From JAAFHS01 sp031396505 (lineage in GTDB: Bacteria; Pseudomonadota; Alphaproteobacteria; Rhodobacterales; Rhodobacteraceae), in contig JANNKX010000399.1 of NCBI GenBank assembly GCA_031396505.1, forward strand, positions 1 to 6,230: a DNA stretch of 6,230 nt. The letters run 5' to 3'. Below the pieces are notes generated by a model, which saw nothing but the letters and a program-made list of their open reading frames with translations, did not search any database and had not been told where the DNA came from. Shown in pieces: positions 1-6,022 of this stretch. The position numbers were made by a program, and so were the translations under genes. The first letter of the stretch is position 1. Each line of letters starts with the position of its first letter.

Positions 1-44
1 CCAGGACGGCTGCCGCGCGGCGCGGGTCCGGGTGATATTCCGGG

Positions 45-62
45 TGCCGAATCGGTTCGGCA
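45..62. repeat. Perfect 7-bp inverted repeat upstream of cupin gene
   Basis: TGCCGAA (45-51) and TTCGGCA (56-62) are perfect reverse complements around a TCGG loop. The repeat ends 7 bases before the Shine-Dalgarno sequence of the cupin gene. It could be an operator, a 5'-leader hairpin or the 3' hairpin of an upstream gene. No T-run follows, so a standard intrinsic terminator is unlikely. The repeat is seen directly; its function is not known. Confidence 0.45.
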
Positions 63-83
63 TTGGTTGAAAGGGAACAATCC

Positions 84-566
84 ATGAAGACAAAATTCGC
101 CATGCAGTTGATCGTGGGCCTTAGCTTTAGCCTGATGTCGACGACCGCCTTTGCCGAAGGCTGCCCGCCGGAACACAAACTGACAACGCCGCGCGAGCTG
201 GAAGCCATTCCGTCGAAAGCCCTGACGCGCGAAGTCATCGCCAACATTCGTCTGGAAGGCTGGCGTGAGATGGGCGGCTTCGTATTCCGGATGCGGCGGC
301 TGGAAATGGCGGCGGGCGGGTTCGTGCCCACCCACAGCCACGACGACCGCCCGGCGATCGTTTACATCGTCAAAGGCACCGTGACCGAACACAACAGCTA
401 TTGCGCGGTTCCGATCGTCCACACGGCAGGTTCGGTGACCGAGGAATTCGGCCCAGGCTACTCGCATTGGTGGGAAAACACCGGCAACGAAGTCGTCACG
501 TTCCTGTCGACGGACATCCTGCCCTACAACAGCGACGCAGCACCTTACGTCGGTTTCGAGCCGTGA
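84..566 (+). CDS. Exported single-domain cupin protein
   Basis: This 160-residue protein has a signal peptide: basic start (MKTK), hydrophobic core at about residues 7-22, and a likely cleavage after AFA (residue 25). The mature part is one small cupin barrel. Cupin motif 1 is seen as HSH (His84, His86) followed by Gly98. The Glu usually found a few residues after HxH is absent (sequence DDRPAI). Motif 2 is seen as GPGYSHWWEN, with His128 and Asn132 in the H-x3-N spacing. Three His ligands suggest a metal-binding periplasmic protein; the ligand or reaction is unknown. Cys27 and Cys107 could form a disulfide. ATG 84 is chosen over TTG 63 because AAAGGGA (70-76) sits 7 bases before it and the signal peptide then starts correctly. 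The transporter at 631 follows after 64 bases. Fold and export are well supported; function is open. Confidence 0.85.
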   Translation: MKTKFAMQLIVGLSFSLMSTTAFAEGCPPEHKLTTPRELEAIPSKALTREVIANIRLEGWREMGGFVFRMRRLEMAAGGFVPTHSHDDRPAIVYIVKGTVTEHNSYCAVPIVHTAGSVTEEFGPGYSHWWENTGNEVVTFLSTDILPYNSDAAPYVGFEP

Positions 567-568
567 CA

Positions 569-593
569 CGACAGCGATCCGCGGTCTCTGTCG
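569..593. repeat. Weak inverted repeat between cupin and MFS genes
   Basis: CGACAG (569-574) and CTGTCG (588-593) form a 6-bp dyad with a 13-base loop containing CCGCGG. An alternative pairing, GATCC (576-580) with GGATC (594-598), competes with it. It lies just after the cupin stop and could be a weak attenuating hairpin or operator. No T-run follows. Dyads this short arise by chance in GC-rich DNA. Confidence 0.2.
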
Positions 594-630
594 GGATCAA
601 TCTGCGGTATGAAACTGCAAGAGCGATGCC

Positions 631-1830
631 TTGAGCAGCGCCCCCGCCAGCGGATTGTGGTCGGGCGGGATCGGCAGGGCCTTGCGGTTCCTGCTGATCG
701 CGGTCATCGCGTTTCTGACGTTGGTCGATCTGTTTGCGACGCAGGTGATCATCCCCAGCCTGACACAGCGCTACGGCGTGTCGCCCGCCGCGATGGGGGC
801 CGCCGTCAGCGCCTGCACCTTTGGCATGGCGGTGGCGAGCCTTGGCGTCGCGCTGTTCGCCGACCGCATCGACCGCCGCTCCGGTATTATCGCGGCGCTG
901 GCACTTCTCGCCATCCCGACCGTCCTGCTTGCCTGGGCTCCGACCGTCACGGTGTTTGCAGCGCTGCGCGTGGCACAGGGCCTTTGCATGGCAACCGCGT
1001 TCAGCCTGACGCTGGCCTACTTGGGCGAGCAGATGACGGGGGCCGCCGCAACACGGGCGTTCGGGGCCTATGTCACGGGCAACGTCGCCTCGAACCTGAT
1101 CGGCCGCTATGTGGCGTCGGGCGTGGCGGGCGAATATGGCATCGACGTCAGTTTCTACGTCTTTGCCGTGCTGAACCTTGTGGGGGCGGCACTGGTGGCC
1201 GCCACCATCCACCGATCGCCCAAGATGAAGCAGGGCGTCGATCACGCACGCTCGCCTTTGACCGCGGTGGTGATGCACCTTGGCAATCCCAAACTGCGCG
1301 CGGCGTTCGCGTTCGGGTTCTGCATCCTGTTCGTGTTCATCGGCGTGTTCACATATGTCAATTTCGAGCTTGGGGCGGCCCGGTTCGGCCTTTCGATGAT
1401 GGCGCTTGGTTCGGTCTATTTCGTGTTCCTGCCCTCGATCCTGACCACGGCGCAGGCGGGCGCACTCGCCGGGTACATCGGCGTGCGCAAGGCGACCTGG
1501 AGCGGGCTGGCGCTGGCGGTTCTGGGCGTCGCGCTGATGGCGCTGAACTGGCTGCCGGGCGTTCTGGCAGGGATGGCGTTGGTCGCGATTGGCACGTTTC
1601 TGGCGCAGGCCTTGGCCACCGGGTTTGTTGCGCGCGCAGCCATGGGTGACCGGGCGGCAGCAAGCGGGCTGTATCTTGCCAGCTATTTTTCAGGCGGGCT
1701 TGTTGGCGCAATTGTGCTGGGTCAGGTGTATACTGTGTACGGCTGGCATGCGATGTTGGCCTGCGTTGCCATTGTTTTGACCATTGCAGGCGTTCTTGCC
1801 GGCAAATTTGTGCTGCCGGATCAGGCTTAG
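631..1830 (+). CDS. MFS transporter, 12 helices (YnfM-like)
   Basis: This 399-residue inner-membrane protein belongs to the major facilitator superfamily, whose members move small solutes, usually by proton exchange or symport. Length and hydrophobic pattern fit 12 helices. The loop between helices 2 and 3 carries motif A as G72-x5-D78-R79-x-x-R82-R83. Asp33 lies within helix 1. A basic central loop (about 190-220, PKMKQ...HARS) separates the two halves. The style of helix 7 and the flanking sequence recall the drug/arabinose-efflux-type YnfM group, but the substrate cannot be assigned. The start is probably TTG 631: AAGAG (619-623) lies 7 bases upstream, no in-frame ATG precedes helix 1, and ATG 626 is in another frame and stops after two codons. 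TTG 655 or 682 are alternatives. It may be cotranscribed with the exported cupin gene, so both could serve one compound, which is inference only. Confidence 0.87.
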   Translation: MSSAPASGLWSGGIGRALRFLLIAVIAFLTLVDLFATQVIIPSLTQRYGVSPAAMGAAVSACTFGMAVASLGVALFADRIDRRSGIIAALALLAIPTVLLAWAPTVTVFAALRVAQGLCMATAFSLTLAYLGEQMTGAAATRAFGAYVTGNVASNLIGRYVASGVAGEYGIDVSFYVFAVLNLVGAALVAATIHRSPKMKQGVDHARSPLTAVVMHLGNPKLRAAFAFGFCILFVFIGVFTYVNFELGAARFGLSMMALGSVYFVFLPSILTTAQAGALAGYIGVRKATWSGLALAVLGVALMALNWLPGVLAGMALVAIGTFLAQALATGFVARAAMGDRAAASGLYLASYFSGGLVGAIVLGQVYTVYGWHAMLACVAIVLTIAGVLAGKFVLPDQA

Positions 1831-1841
1831 CCTGCGTCCGG
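1816..1841 (+). terminator. Hairpin over the MFS stop codon, possible 3' end
   Basis: CCGGA (1816-1820) pairs with TCCGG (1837-1841), and CAGGC (1822-1826) pairs with GCCTG (1830-1834). This gives a 10-bp stem with a small T/CG internal loop and a three-base loop TTA. The stop codon TAG is at 1828-1830, inside the hairpin tip. The downstream bases AACAAAACT are not a T-run, so it is not a classic intrinsic terminator. It may protect a 3' end or aid factor-dependent termination. The following patatin gene starts 50 bases later. Confidence 0.4.
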
Positions 1842-1890
1842 AACAAAACTGTCGTACCGCACGGATAACAGAAAATTGGGGACGCATGCC

Positions 1891-3069
1891 ATGAACATAC
1901 AGTCGGGTCATAACGCCGCAACGCCGCCGCCGGAGAAGATCGCACTGGTCTTGCAGGGTGGTGGTGCGTTGGGCAGTTATCAGGCAGGCGTCTATGCGGC
2001 CCTGGCCGAGGCACGGTATCTTCCGGACTGGGTGGCAGGCATTTCCATCGGGGCGATCAATGCCGCCGTCATCGCAGGCAATCCGCCCGAAACGCGGGTG
2101 CATCAGTTGCAGCAGTTCTGGGAACAGATCACGGCAACGGCCGTCGGCTGGCCGCTGGGCCAATTCGAGGCGCTGGCATCGGTACATCAGCGGGTCTATG
2201 CACAGGCTGCCATGCTGTTTGGCCAGCCCGGCTTTTTTGCGCCGCGCAAAGTGTTGGAGTGGGTGTCGCCAACACCGCCCGTCAGTTACTATGATACCAA
2301 CGCCTTGAAGGCGACGCTGGAGCGTCTGGTAGACTTCGACCGGATCAATGCAGCGTCAGAACCACGGCTGAGCGTGGGTGCCGTGAATGTACGCACAGGT
2401 GGATTTGCCTATTTCGACAGTGCCAAGATCACGATCCGCCCGGAACACATCATGGCAAGCGGTGCTTTGCCGCCCGGTTTCCCGGCAGTCGAGATCGACG
2501 GCGAGCATTACTGGGATGGCGGGGTCGTGTCGAACACGCCGCTGGCCTATGTGCTGGATCAGTTGCCGCGCCGCAGCCGGTTGATTTTTCAGGTGGATGT
2601 GTTTCATGGCTATGGCGCGGTTCCGACCACGCTGGAAGCCGTAGCCGAGCGGGAAAAAGACATCCGCTATGCCAGCCGGACACGGATGAACACGGATGTT
2701 CACGCCGAAAAGCATGAGGTGCGCCATGCGATCAACGAATTGATCGCGCTGCTGCCACCAGAACTTGCCAAGACGCCCGAGGCGCGTAGGCTGTACAAAA
2801 TGGGTTGCGTGACGCAGATGGATATTGTGCAGCTGATCTACCGTCCGGACGCGCCGCAGGGATCGCAGAAGGACTATGAATTCAGCCGCGCCACTATGGA
2901 ACAACGCTGGGCCGAAGGGCTGGCTGATGCGCAACAGACGCTGGCCGTGGCACCATGGCATGCCGCCAGGGGACATGAGGTGGGGGTGCGGGTGTTCGAT
3001 GTGTGGCATGCACAGATGAAGGCAGACCGCGCGGCATCGGCTGCGGCGGCACAGGCGAATGTAGAGTGA
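1891..3069 (+). CDS. Patatin-like phospholipase with DUF3734-like C-terminus
   Basis: This 392-residue serine hydrolase has a complete patatin Ser-Asp dyad. The oxyanion loop GGGALG is at 23-28, the nucleophile elbow GISIG at 50-54 gives Ser52, and WDGG at 208-211 gives Asp209. Patatins hydrolyse acyl esters of phospholipids or neutral lipids. The region from about 250 to 350 (KDIRYASRTR, a YEFSRATMEQRW-like segment) matches the tail found in DUF3734 patatins. In alphaproteobacteria I recall such proteins next to 3-hydroxybutyrate dehydrogenase genes. No signal peptide is seen, so it is probably cytosolic or peripheral to the membrane. The start ATG 1891 is preferred over TTG 1876 because GGGGA (1878-1882) is 8 bases before it and overlaps the TTG. 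The last 15 residues are an Ala-rich tail. A dehydrogenase gene follows after 45 bases. Family is firm; substrate is unknown. Confidence 0.93.
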   Translation: MNIQSGHNAATPPPEKIALVLQGGGALGSYQAGVYAALAEARYLPDWVAGISIGAINAAVIAGNPPETRVHQLQQFWEQITATAVGWPLGQFEALASVHQRVYAQAAMLFGQPGFFAPRKVLEWVSPTPPVSYYDTNALKATLERLVDFDRINAASEPRLSVGAVNVRTGGFAYFDSAKITIRPEHIMASGALPPGFPAVEIDGEHYWDGGVVSNTPLAYVLDQLPRRSRLIFQVDVFHGYGAVPTTLEAVAEREKDIRYASRTRMNTDVHAEKHEVRHAINELIALLPPELAKTPEARRLYKMGCVTQMDIVQLIYRPDAPQGSQKDYEFSRATMEQRWAEGLADAQQTLAVAPWHAARGHEVGVRVFDVWHAQMKADRAASAAAAQANVE

Positions 3070-3085
3070 CCCCGAAGGCGGAACG

Positions 3086-3109
3086 GGCAAGCAGGCAAGG
3101 CAAGGGCAA
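3086..3109. repeat. Four GGCAA copies in the patatin-SDR gap
   Basis: GGCAA occurs at 3086, 3094, 3099 and 3105 within a 45-base gap. The last copies overlap AAGGG (3102-3106), the Shine-Dalgarno sequence for the SDR start at 3115. It may be simple slippage or a purine-rich ribosome-binding region; no regulator can be named. Confidence 0.3.
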
Positions 3110-3114
3110 AGAAC

Positions 3115-3822
3115 ATGATGTTGGAAAATGAGTGCATCATCGTGACCGGGGCGTCGGGAAATCTGGGGTCAGTCGTGGCGCGGGTTCTGGCGCAAAACGG
3201 GGCGCGCGTAATCTGCGCTGATCGATCCGCGGCAAACTTTGCGGCGATCGCCGATGGGATGGACCCTGACCGTTTCCTGATGCTGGGCGGGCGCGATCTT
3301 TCCAACAAGGCCGATGTCGACGGCGTGGTGGCGGCGGGTGTGGCGCGGTTTGGCCGGGTGACGGGACTGGTGAACACGGTGGGCGGCTTTGCCACCGGCA
3401 AAGTGACGGAAGACGCGCTGGAACAGTGGGATCTGATGATGTTGCTGAACGCCAAGATCGCCCTGATCACCAGTGCGGCGGTGCTACCGGCGCTGATGGA
3501 TGCAGGGCATGGGCGCATCGTGCATATTGCCGCGCAACCGGGGATCAAGGCGACTGCGGGTCAGGCAGCCTATGCCGCATCAAAGGCCGCCGTGATCCGG
3601 CTGATGGAAACGATTGCCGCAGAACATCGCAGCCACCGCATCACGGCCAATTGCGTGCTGCCGGGCACCATCGACACGCCGGTAAACCGCGCGTCCATGC
3701 CGAATGCAAAAGCCGATATCTGGATCACACCGCAATCGATTGCCAACCTCATCGCGTTTCTGGTGTCGCCTGCGGGGGCCGTGGTCACGGGTGCGGCGAT
3801 CCCGGCAACGGCACTGGTTTGA
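3115..3822 (+). CDS. Atypical short-chain dehydrogenase/reductase lacking catalytic Ser
   Basis: This 235-residue Rossmann-fold protein is a short-chain dehydrogenase/reductase (SDR). The dinucleotide loop is TGASGNLG (11-18), a GxxGxxG pattern rather than the classical GxxxGxG. Asp36 at the end of strand 2 predicts NAD(H) preference. NTVGG (87-91) stands for the NNAG motif, and Asn112 matches the SDR catalytic Asn. The pair Tyr153-x3-Lys157 (YAASK) is intact, but the Ser expected 13 residues before the Tyr is Ala140 (HIAAQ). PGTIDTP (183-189) and a C-terminal TGAAIP complete the fold. Loss of this Ser together with GxxGxxG recalls dihydropteridine-reductase-like SDRs, and the length is close to theirs. 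It may be annotated as FabG-like elsewhere. Substrate is unknown. ATG 3115 has AAGGG (3102-3106) 8 bases upstream; ATG 3118 is possible. The next gene starts 4 bases after its stop, so it may belong to the downstream operon. Confidence 0.88.
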   Translation: MMLENECIIVTGASGNLGSVVARVLAQNGARVICADRSAANFAAIADGMDPDRFLMLGGRDLSNKADVDGVVAAGVARFGRVTGLVNTVGGFATGKVTEDALEQWDLMMLLNAKIALITSAAVLPALMDAGHGRIVHIAAQPGIKATAGQAAYAASKAAVIRLMETIAAEHRSHRITANCVLPGTIDTPVNRASMPNAKADIWITPQSIANLIAFLVSPAGAVVTGAAIPATALV

Positions 3823-3826
3823 CAGT

Positions 3827-4042
3827 ATGGCTGATCTGTTGGTCACTGTTGCATGGGTTTACGGCGGCATCGGTGTCGCCGTCGCACTGGCCTTTGTGCT
3901 GGTGGGGATCGACCGGGTCGATCCGGCGGCGCGCGGGGCCTATGCCGTGCGGCCCCTGCTGATGCCGGGGCTGATCCTGCTGTGGCCGCTGGTGATTATC
4001 CGCTGGGCGGCACTGGCACGGCAAGCGGGGGACGGCACGTGA
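3827..4042 (+). CDS. Small two-helix membrane protein (71 aa)
   Basis: This 71-residue protein has two hydrophobic segments at about 5-28 and 43-60, joined by a charged loop GIDRVDPAARGAYAVR. It ends in a short basic tail (RWAALARQ). I recognise the style of tiny membrane proteins found with redox membrane operons but cannot name a function. It may be an assembly factor or accessory subunit of the downstream cytochrome-Rieske protein. ATG 3827 follows the SDR stop by 4 bases and has no clear Shine-Dalgarno sequence, so translation is probably coupled to the SDR gene. Its stop TGA (4040-4042) overlaps the next start GTG (4039-4041). G/C-rich third positions and the overlaps on both sides support it as a real gene despite its size. 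Confidence 0.75.
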   Translation: MADLLVTVAWVYGGIGVAVALAFVLVGIDRVDPAARGAYAVRPLLMPGLILLWPLVIIRWAALARQAGDGT

Positions 4043-4200
4043 TCCGCAGTCAGCGCAAGGCCCATGCGCGGATCTGGACCATGCTGGCCATCGGGCTGCC
4101 CTTGGCCATCGGGGTGATCCTCGCACTTGCGCCGGGGCCGGTTTATGAACGCGCGCCGGTGCAGTTGGAACCGCCCGCAACAGACGGGGCGGGCGGATGA
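4039..4200 (+). CDS. Tiny single-pass membrane protein (53 aa), GTG start
   Basis: This 53-residue protein has a basic N-terminus (about six basic residues in the first eleven), one membrane helix at about 13-32 and a Pro-rich acidic tail. By the positive-inside rule the tail would be periplasmic. It starts at GTG 4039, sharing GTGA with the preceding stop. GGGGGA (4027-4032) lies 6 bases before the start. It ends TGA 4198-4200, sharing ATGA with the next gene. No domain is recognised. Position between a two-helix microprotein and a cytochrome-Rieske fusion suggests a small subunit or assembly helper, which is inference. It could be missed by gene finders because of its length and GTG start. 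Confidence 0.68.
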   Translation: MIRSQRKAHARIWTMLAIGLPLAIGVILALAPGPVYERAPVQLEPPATDGAGG

Positions 4201-5264
4201 GCCACGCCTACAAACCCGTCCTGTGGAACCGCAACAAGCTGACTTACGACGCGTTTCTGGTGGCGGGAGTGGTGGCATATCTGCTGTTGTACCTGCAGCT
4301 TGCACCGTTGTTGTCACCATCGGTCGCGGCGATCAATGCGCCCATTCACCGGATGCGGGCGTTTAGCAGCTGTGCCTTTCTGCTGTTGACGCTGGTGTTG
4401 GCGATTGGCCCCTTGGCGCGGATCGACACACGATTTTTACCACTGTTGTACAATCGGCGGCATTTCGGGGTCATCACGGCGGTGGTGGCCATCACGCATG
4501 CCATGGCCGTGCTGGACTGGTATTTCGCCTTTGCGGCGACATCGAAACTGGAAGGGCTGTTTACCGCCAACACCAGCTATGGTCAGATCATCGGCTTTCC
4601 GTTCGAAGTGTTCGGCATATTCGGACTTGCGGTGCTGGTGATGATGGCCGTCACCAGCCATGATTTCTGGCTTTCATTCCTGACGGCACGGTTATGGAAA
4701 TGGCTGCATATGATGGTCTATGCGGCCTACGCATCCATCGTTCTGCATGTGGCATTGGGGCCGCTGGCGGCGGGTGAAAACCCGGTGATGATTGTCACGG
4801 TGGCGGCGAGTGTGACGCTGCTGGTGACGCTGCATGTGCTGGCAGGGCAGCGCGAGGTCGCGCGTGAGCACGTTTATGATGCCGGGCAGGCGACCGACGG
4901 CTGGACCCTGATCGGCGATCTGCGTGACATGACGGAAGGCCGCGCATTGATTGGTGCCGGCGCCGGGGGCGAGCGGATTGCAGTGTTCCGGTTCAAGGGC
5001 CGCTTGTCGGCGCTGTCCAATGTGTGTTCGCATCAGGGCGGGCCGGTGGGCGAAGGCAAGGTGGTGCTGGGTCAGGTGACCTGCCCGTGGCATGGGTATC
5101 AATACCGGCTTGAGGATGGCTGTTCGCCGCCGCCGTTCAAGGAGCGGATCCGCAAATACCGCCTGCGTCTGGACGGGCACGCGATCTGGGTTGATCCGGT
5201 GGCCCTGCCGTTGGGCACGATCGTGCCGCCGGTGGCCATTTCACAAGATGAGGCCGTGCCATGA
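4197..5264 (+). CDS. Ferric-reductase-like cytochrome b fused to a Rieske domain
   Basis: This 355-residue protein joins a six-helix ferric-reductase-like domain (about 15-217) to a Rieske [2Fe-2S] domain (about 235-333). Likely haem b ligands are His101 in helix 3 and His171 and His184 in helix 5 (WKWLHMMVY and VLHVAL). The RR near 87-88 and the W..LH pattern resemble the MsrQ/YedZ group. The Rieske motif is complete: Cys277-x-His279, 16 residues, then Cys296-x2-His299 (CSH and CPWH). Arg-rich loops near 75-90 and 165-170 place the N- and C-termini, and so the Rieske centre, in the cytoplasm. No FAD or NAD(P)H domain is present, unlike NADPH oxidases and full ferric reductases. It probably passes electrons between a cytoplasmic donor and the periplasmic side. 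ATG 4197 overlaps the previous stop as ATGA, and its own stop overlaps the next start as ATGA, so the operon is translationally coupled. Confidence 0.9.
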   Translation: MSHAYKPVLWNRNKLTYDAFLVAGVVAYLLLYLQLAPLLSPSVAAINAPIHRMRAFSSCAFLLLTLVLAIGPLARIDTRFLPLLYNRRHFGVITAVVAITHAMAVLDWYFAFAATSKLEGLFTANTSYGQIIGFPFEVFGIFGLAVLVMMAVTSHDFWLSFLTARLWKWLHMMVYAAYASIVLHVALGPLAAGENPVMIVTVAASVTLLVTLHVLAGQREVAREHVYDAGQATDGWTLIGDLRDMTEGRALIGAGAGGERIAVFRFKGRLSALSNVCSHQGGPVGEGKVVLGQVTCPWHGYQYRLEDGCSPPPFKERIRKYRLRLDGHAIWVDPVALPLGTIVPPVAISQDEAVP

Positions 5265-6022
5265 CTGCCAAACCATCGGATCCGTTCTTTGTGGGTTATT
5301 TCCAGAAGGTCGCAGCCCCGATCCGCAACTTTGCGCTGGCTGCGGGGGCGGCCATGGTTGCGCTGCTGGTGGCAATGGCCGTGATGCTGCCGATGGGGGC
5401 GGCGGACCCCGGACCGGGGCGCTATGCCGATGACTTGCGCGGGGGTACGCTGACCGGGGTGATCGACCCCCTGCCCTACCCGGTGCTGCGGGTGGCGGCG
5501 TCGGACGCGGGGCCTGCGCGCGCGGTGCTGCTGGGCGGGCAAGAAAAATTCGGGGTGCAGGGGCAAACGCAATCGGTGGGACCGGTCACCGTGGATGTGG
5601 GCGGCATTTTCGTGCGCCGGGGCGATATGGAGATGCTGCTGGTGCGCCCGAACGCAGTTGTGCAAAGCGATGTGGCCCTGCCCGATTTTGCGCCTGCGGC
5701 GACGCAGGATCTGGGGCGCTGGCGGTTGGCGGGCGAGATTTGCGATGGCAAATGTTACGCGGGCGCGATGAAACCGGGCACGGGCCTTGCGCACAAGGCC
5801 TGCGCCAATCTGTGCATCCTCAGCGGGTTGCCGCCCGTATTGGTGATGGAATTGCCGGTCGAGGGGACGACCGTGGTGCTGTTGGCGGACGCCGATGGCG
5901 GCCCGATGCCAGACGCGCTGTATGACCTGACGGCGGTGCCGGTAGTCATGGAAGGGCGGCTGGAACGGCGCGACGATCTGCTGATCTTTCGGATCGACGC
6001 TGGCAGCGTGCGGAGAATGTGA
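5261..6022 (+). CDS. Membrane-anchored periplasmic Cys-cluster protein, unknown function
   Basis: This 253-residue protein has a short basic N-terminus, one membrane helix at about 24-45 and a long soluble part predicted to be periplasmic. Its hallmark is a Cys cluster: Cys161-x3-Cys165, then 12 residues including KPG and His178, then Cys181-x3-Cys185 (CDGKC and CANLC), followed by SGLPP. I have an impression of similar Cys-rich segments in unnamed proteins of redox operons but cannot assign a family. Four Cys and one His could bind a metal or an iron-sulfur centre, or form disulfides exchanged with the haem protein upstream. No CxxCH haem c motif is present. GAGG (5250-5253) lies 7 bases before ATG 5261, which overlaps the upstream stop. 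Its TGA (6020-6022) shares one base with the next ATG. A partner role for the cytochrome-Rieske fusion is inferred from coupling and topology. Confidence 0.8.
   Translation: MTAKPSDPFFVGYFQKVAAPIRNFALAAGAAMVALLVAMAVMLPMGAADPGPGRYADDLRGGTLTGVIDPLPYPVLRVAASDAGPARAVLLGGQEKFGVQGQTQSVGPVTVDVGGIFVRRGDMEMLLVRPNAVVQSDVALPDFAPAATQDLGRWRLAGEICDGKCYAGAMKPGTGLAHKACANLCILSGLPPVLVMELPVEGTTVVLLADADGGPMPDALYDLTAVPVVMEGRLERRDDLLIFRIDAGSVRRM

Noticed and set aside
496..1278. Minus-strand ORF of 260 codons across the cupin end and MFS start
   Set aside because: It is rich in Arg, His, Gln and Asp with no hydrophobic core, overlaps two well-supported + strand genes, and is typical of a GC-rich antisense shadow.
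609..1649. Plus-strand ORF of 346 codons inside the MFS gene
   Set aside because: It is an out-of-frame shadow: Arg/Gly-rich with no domain, while the other frame gives a clear 12-helix transporter with motif A.
1726..1741. GTATAC/GTAC alternating dyad near the end of the MFS gene
   Set aside because: It lies inside coding sequence, is short and imperfect, and has no supporting context as a regulator site.
1863..1871. GGATAACAG, resembling a half lac-type operator, before the patatin gene
   Set aside because: There is no symmetrical partner and no LacI-family gene nearby, so it is a chance match.
3070..3114. CRISPR-like or tandem-repeat array from the GGCAA copies
   Set aside because: The units are only 5 bases with irregular spacing and no spacers; it is at most a purine-rich leader.
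3115..3822. 3-hydroxybutyrate dehydrogenase call for the SDR, suggested by the patatin neighbour
   Set aside because: The catalytic Ser is missing, the protein is shorter than that family's usual size of about 260 residues, and the active-site flanks do not match what I know of it.
5741..5815. Cytochrome c haem site in the Cys cluster
   Set aside because: The Cys pairs are C-x3-C and neither is followed by His, so the CxxCH rule for haem c is not met.
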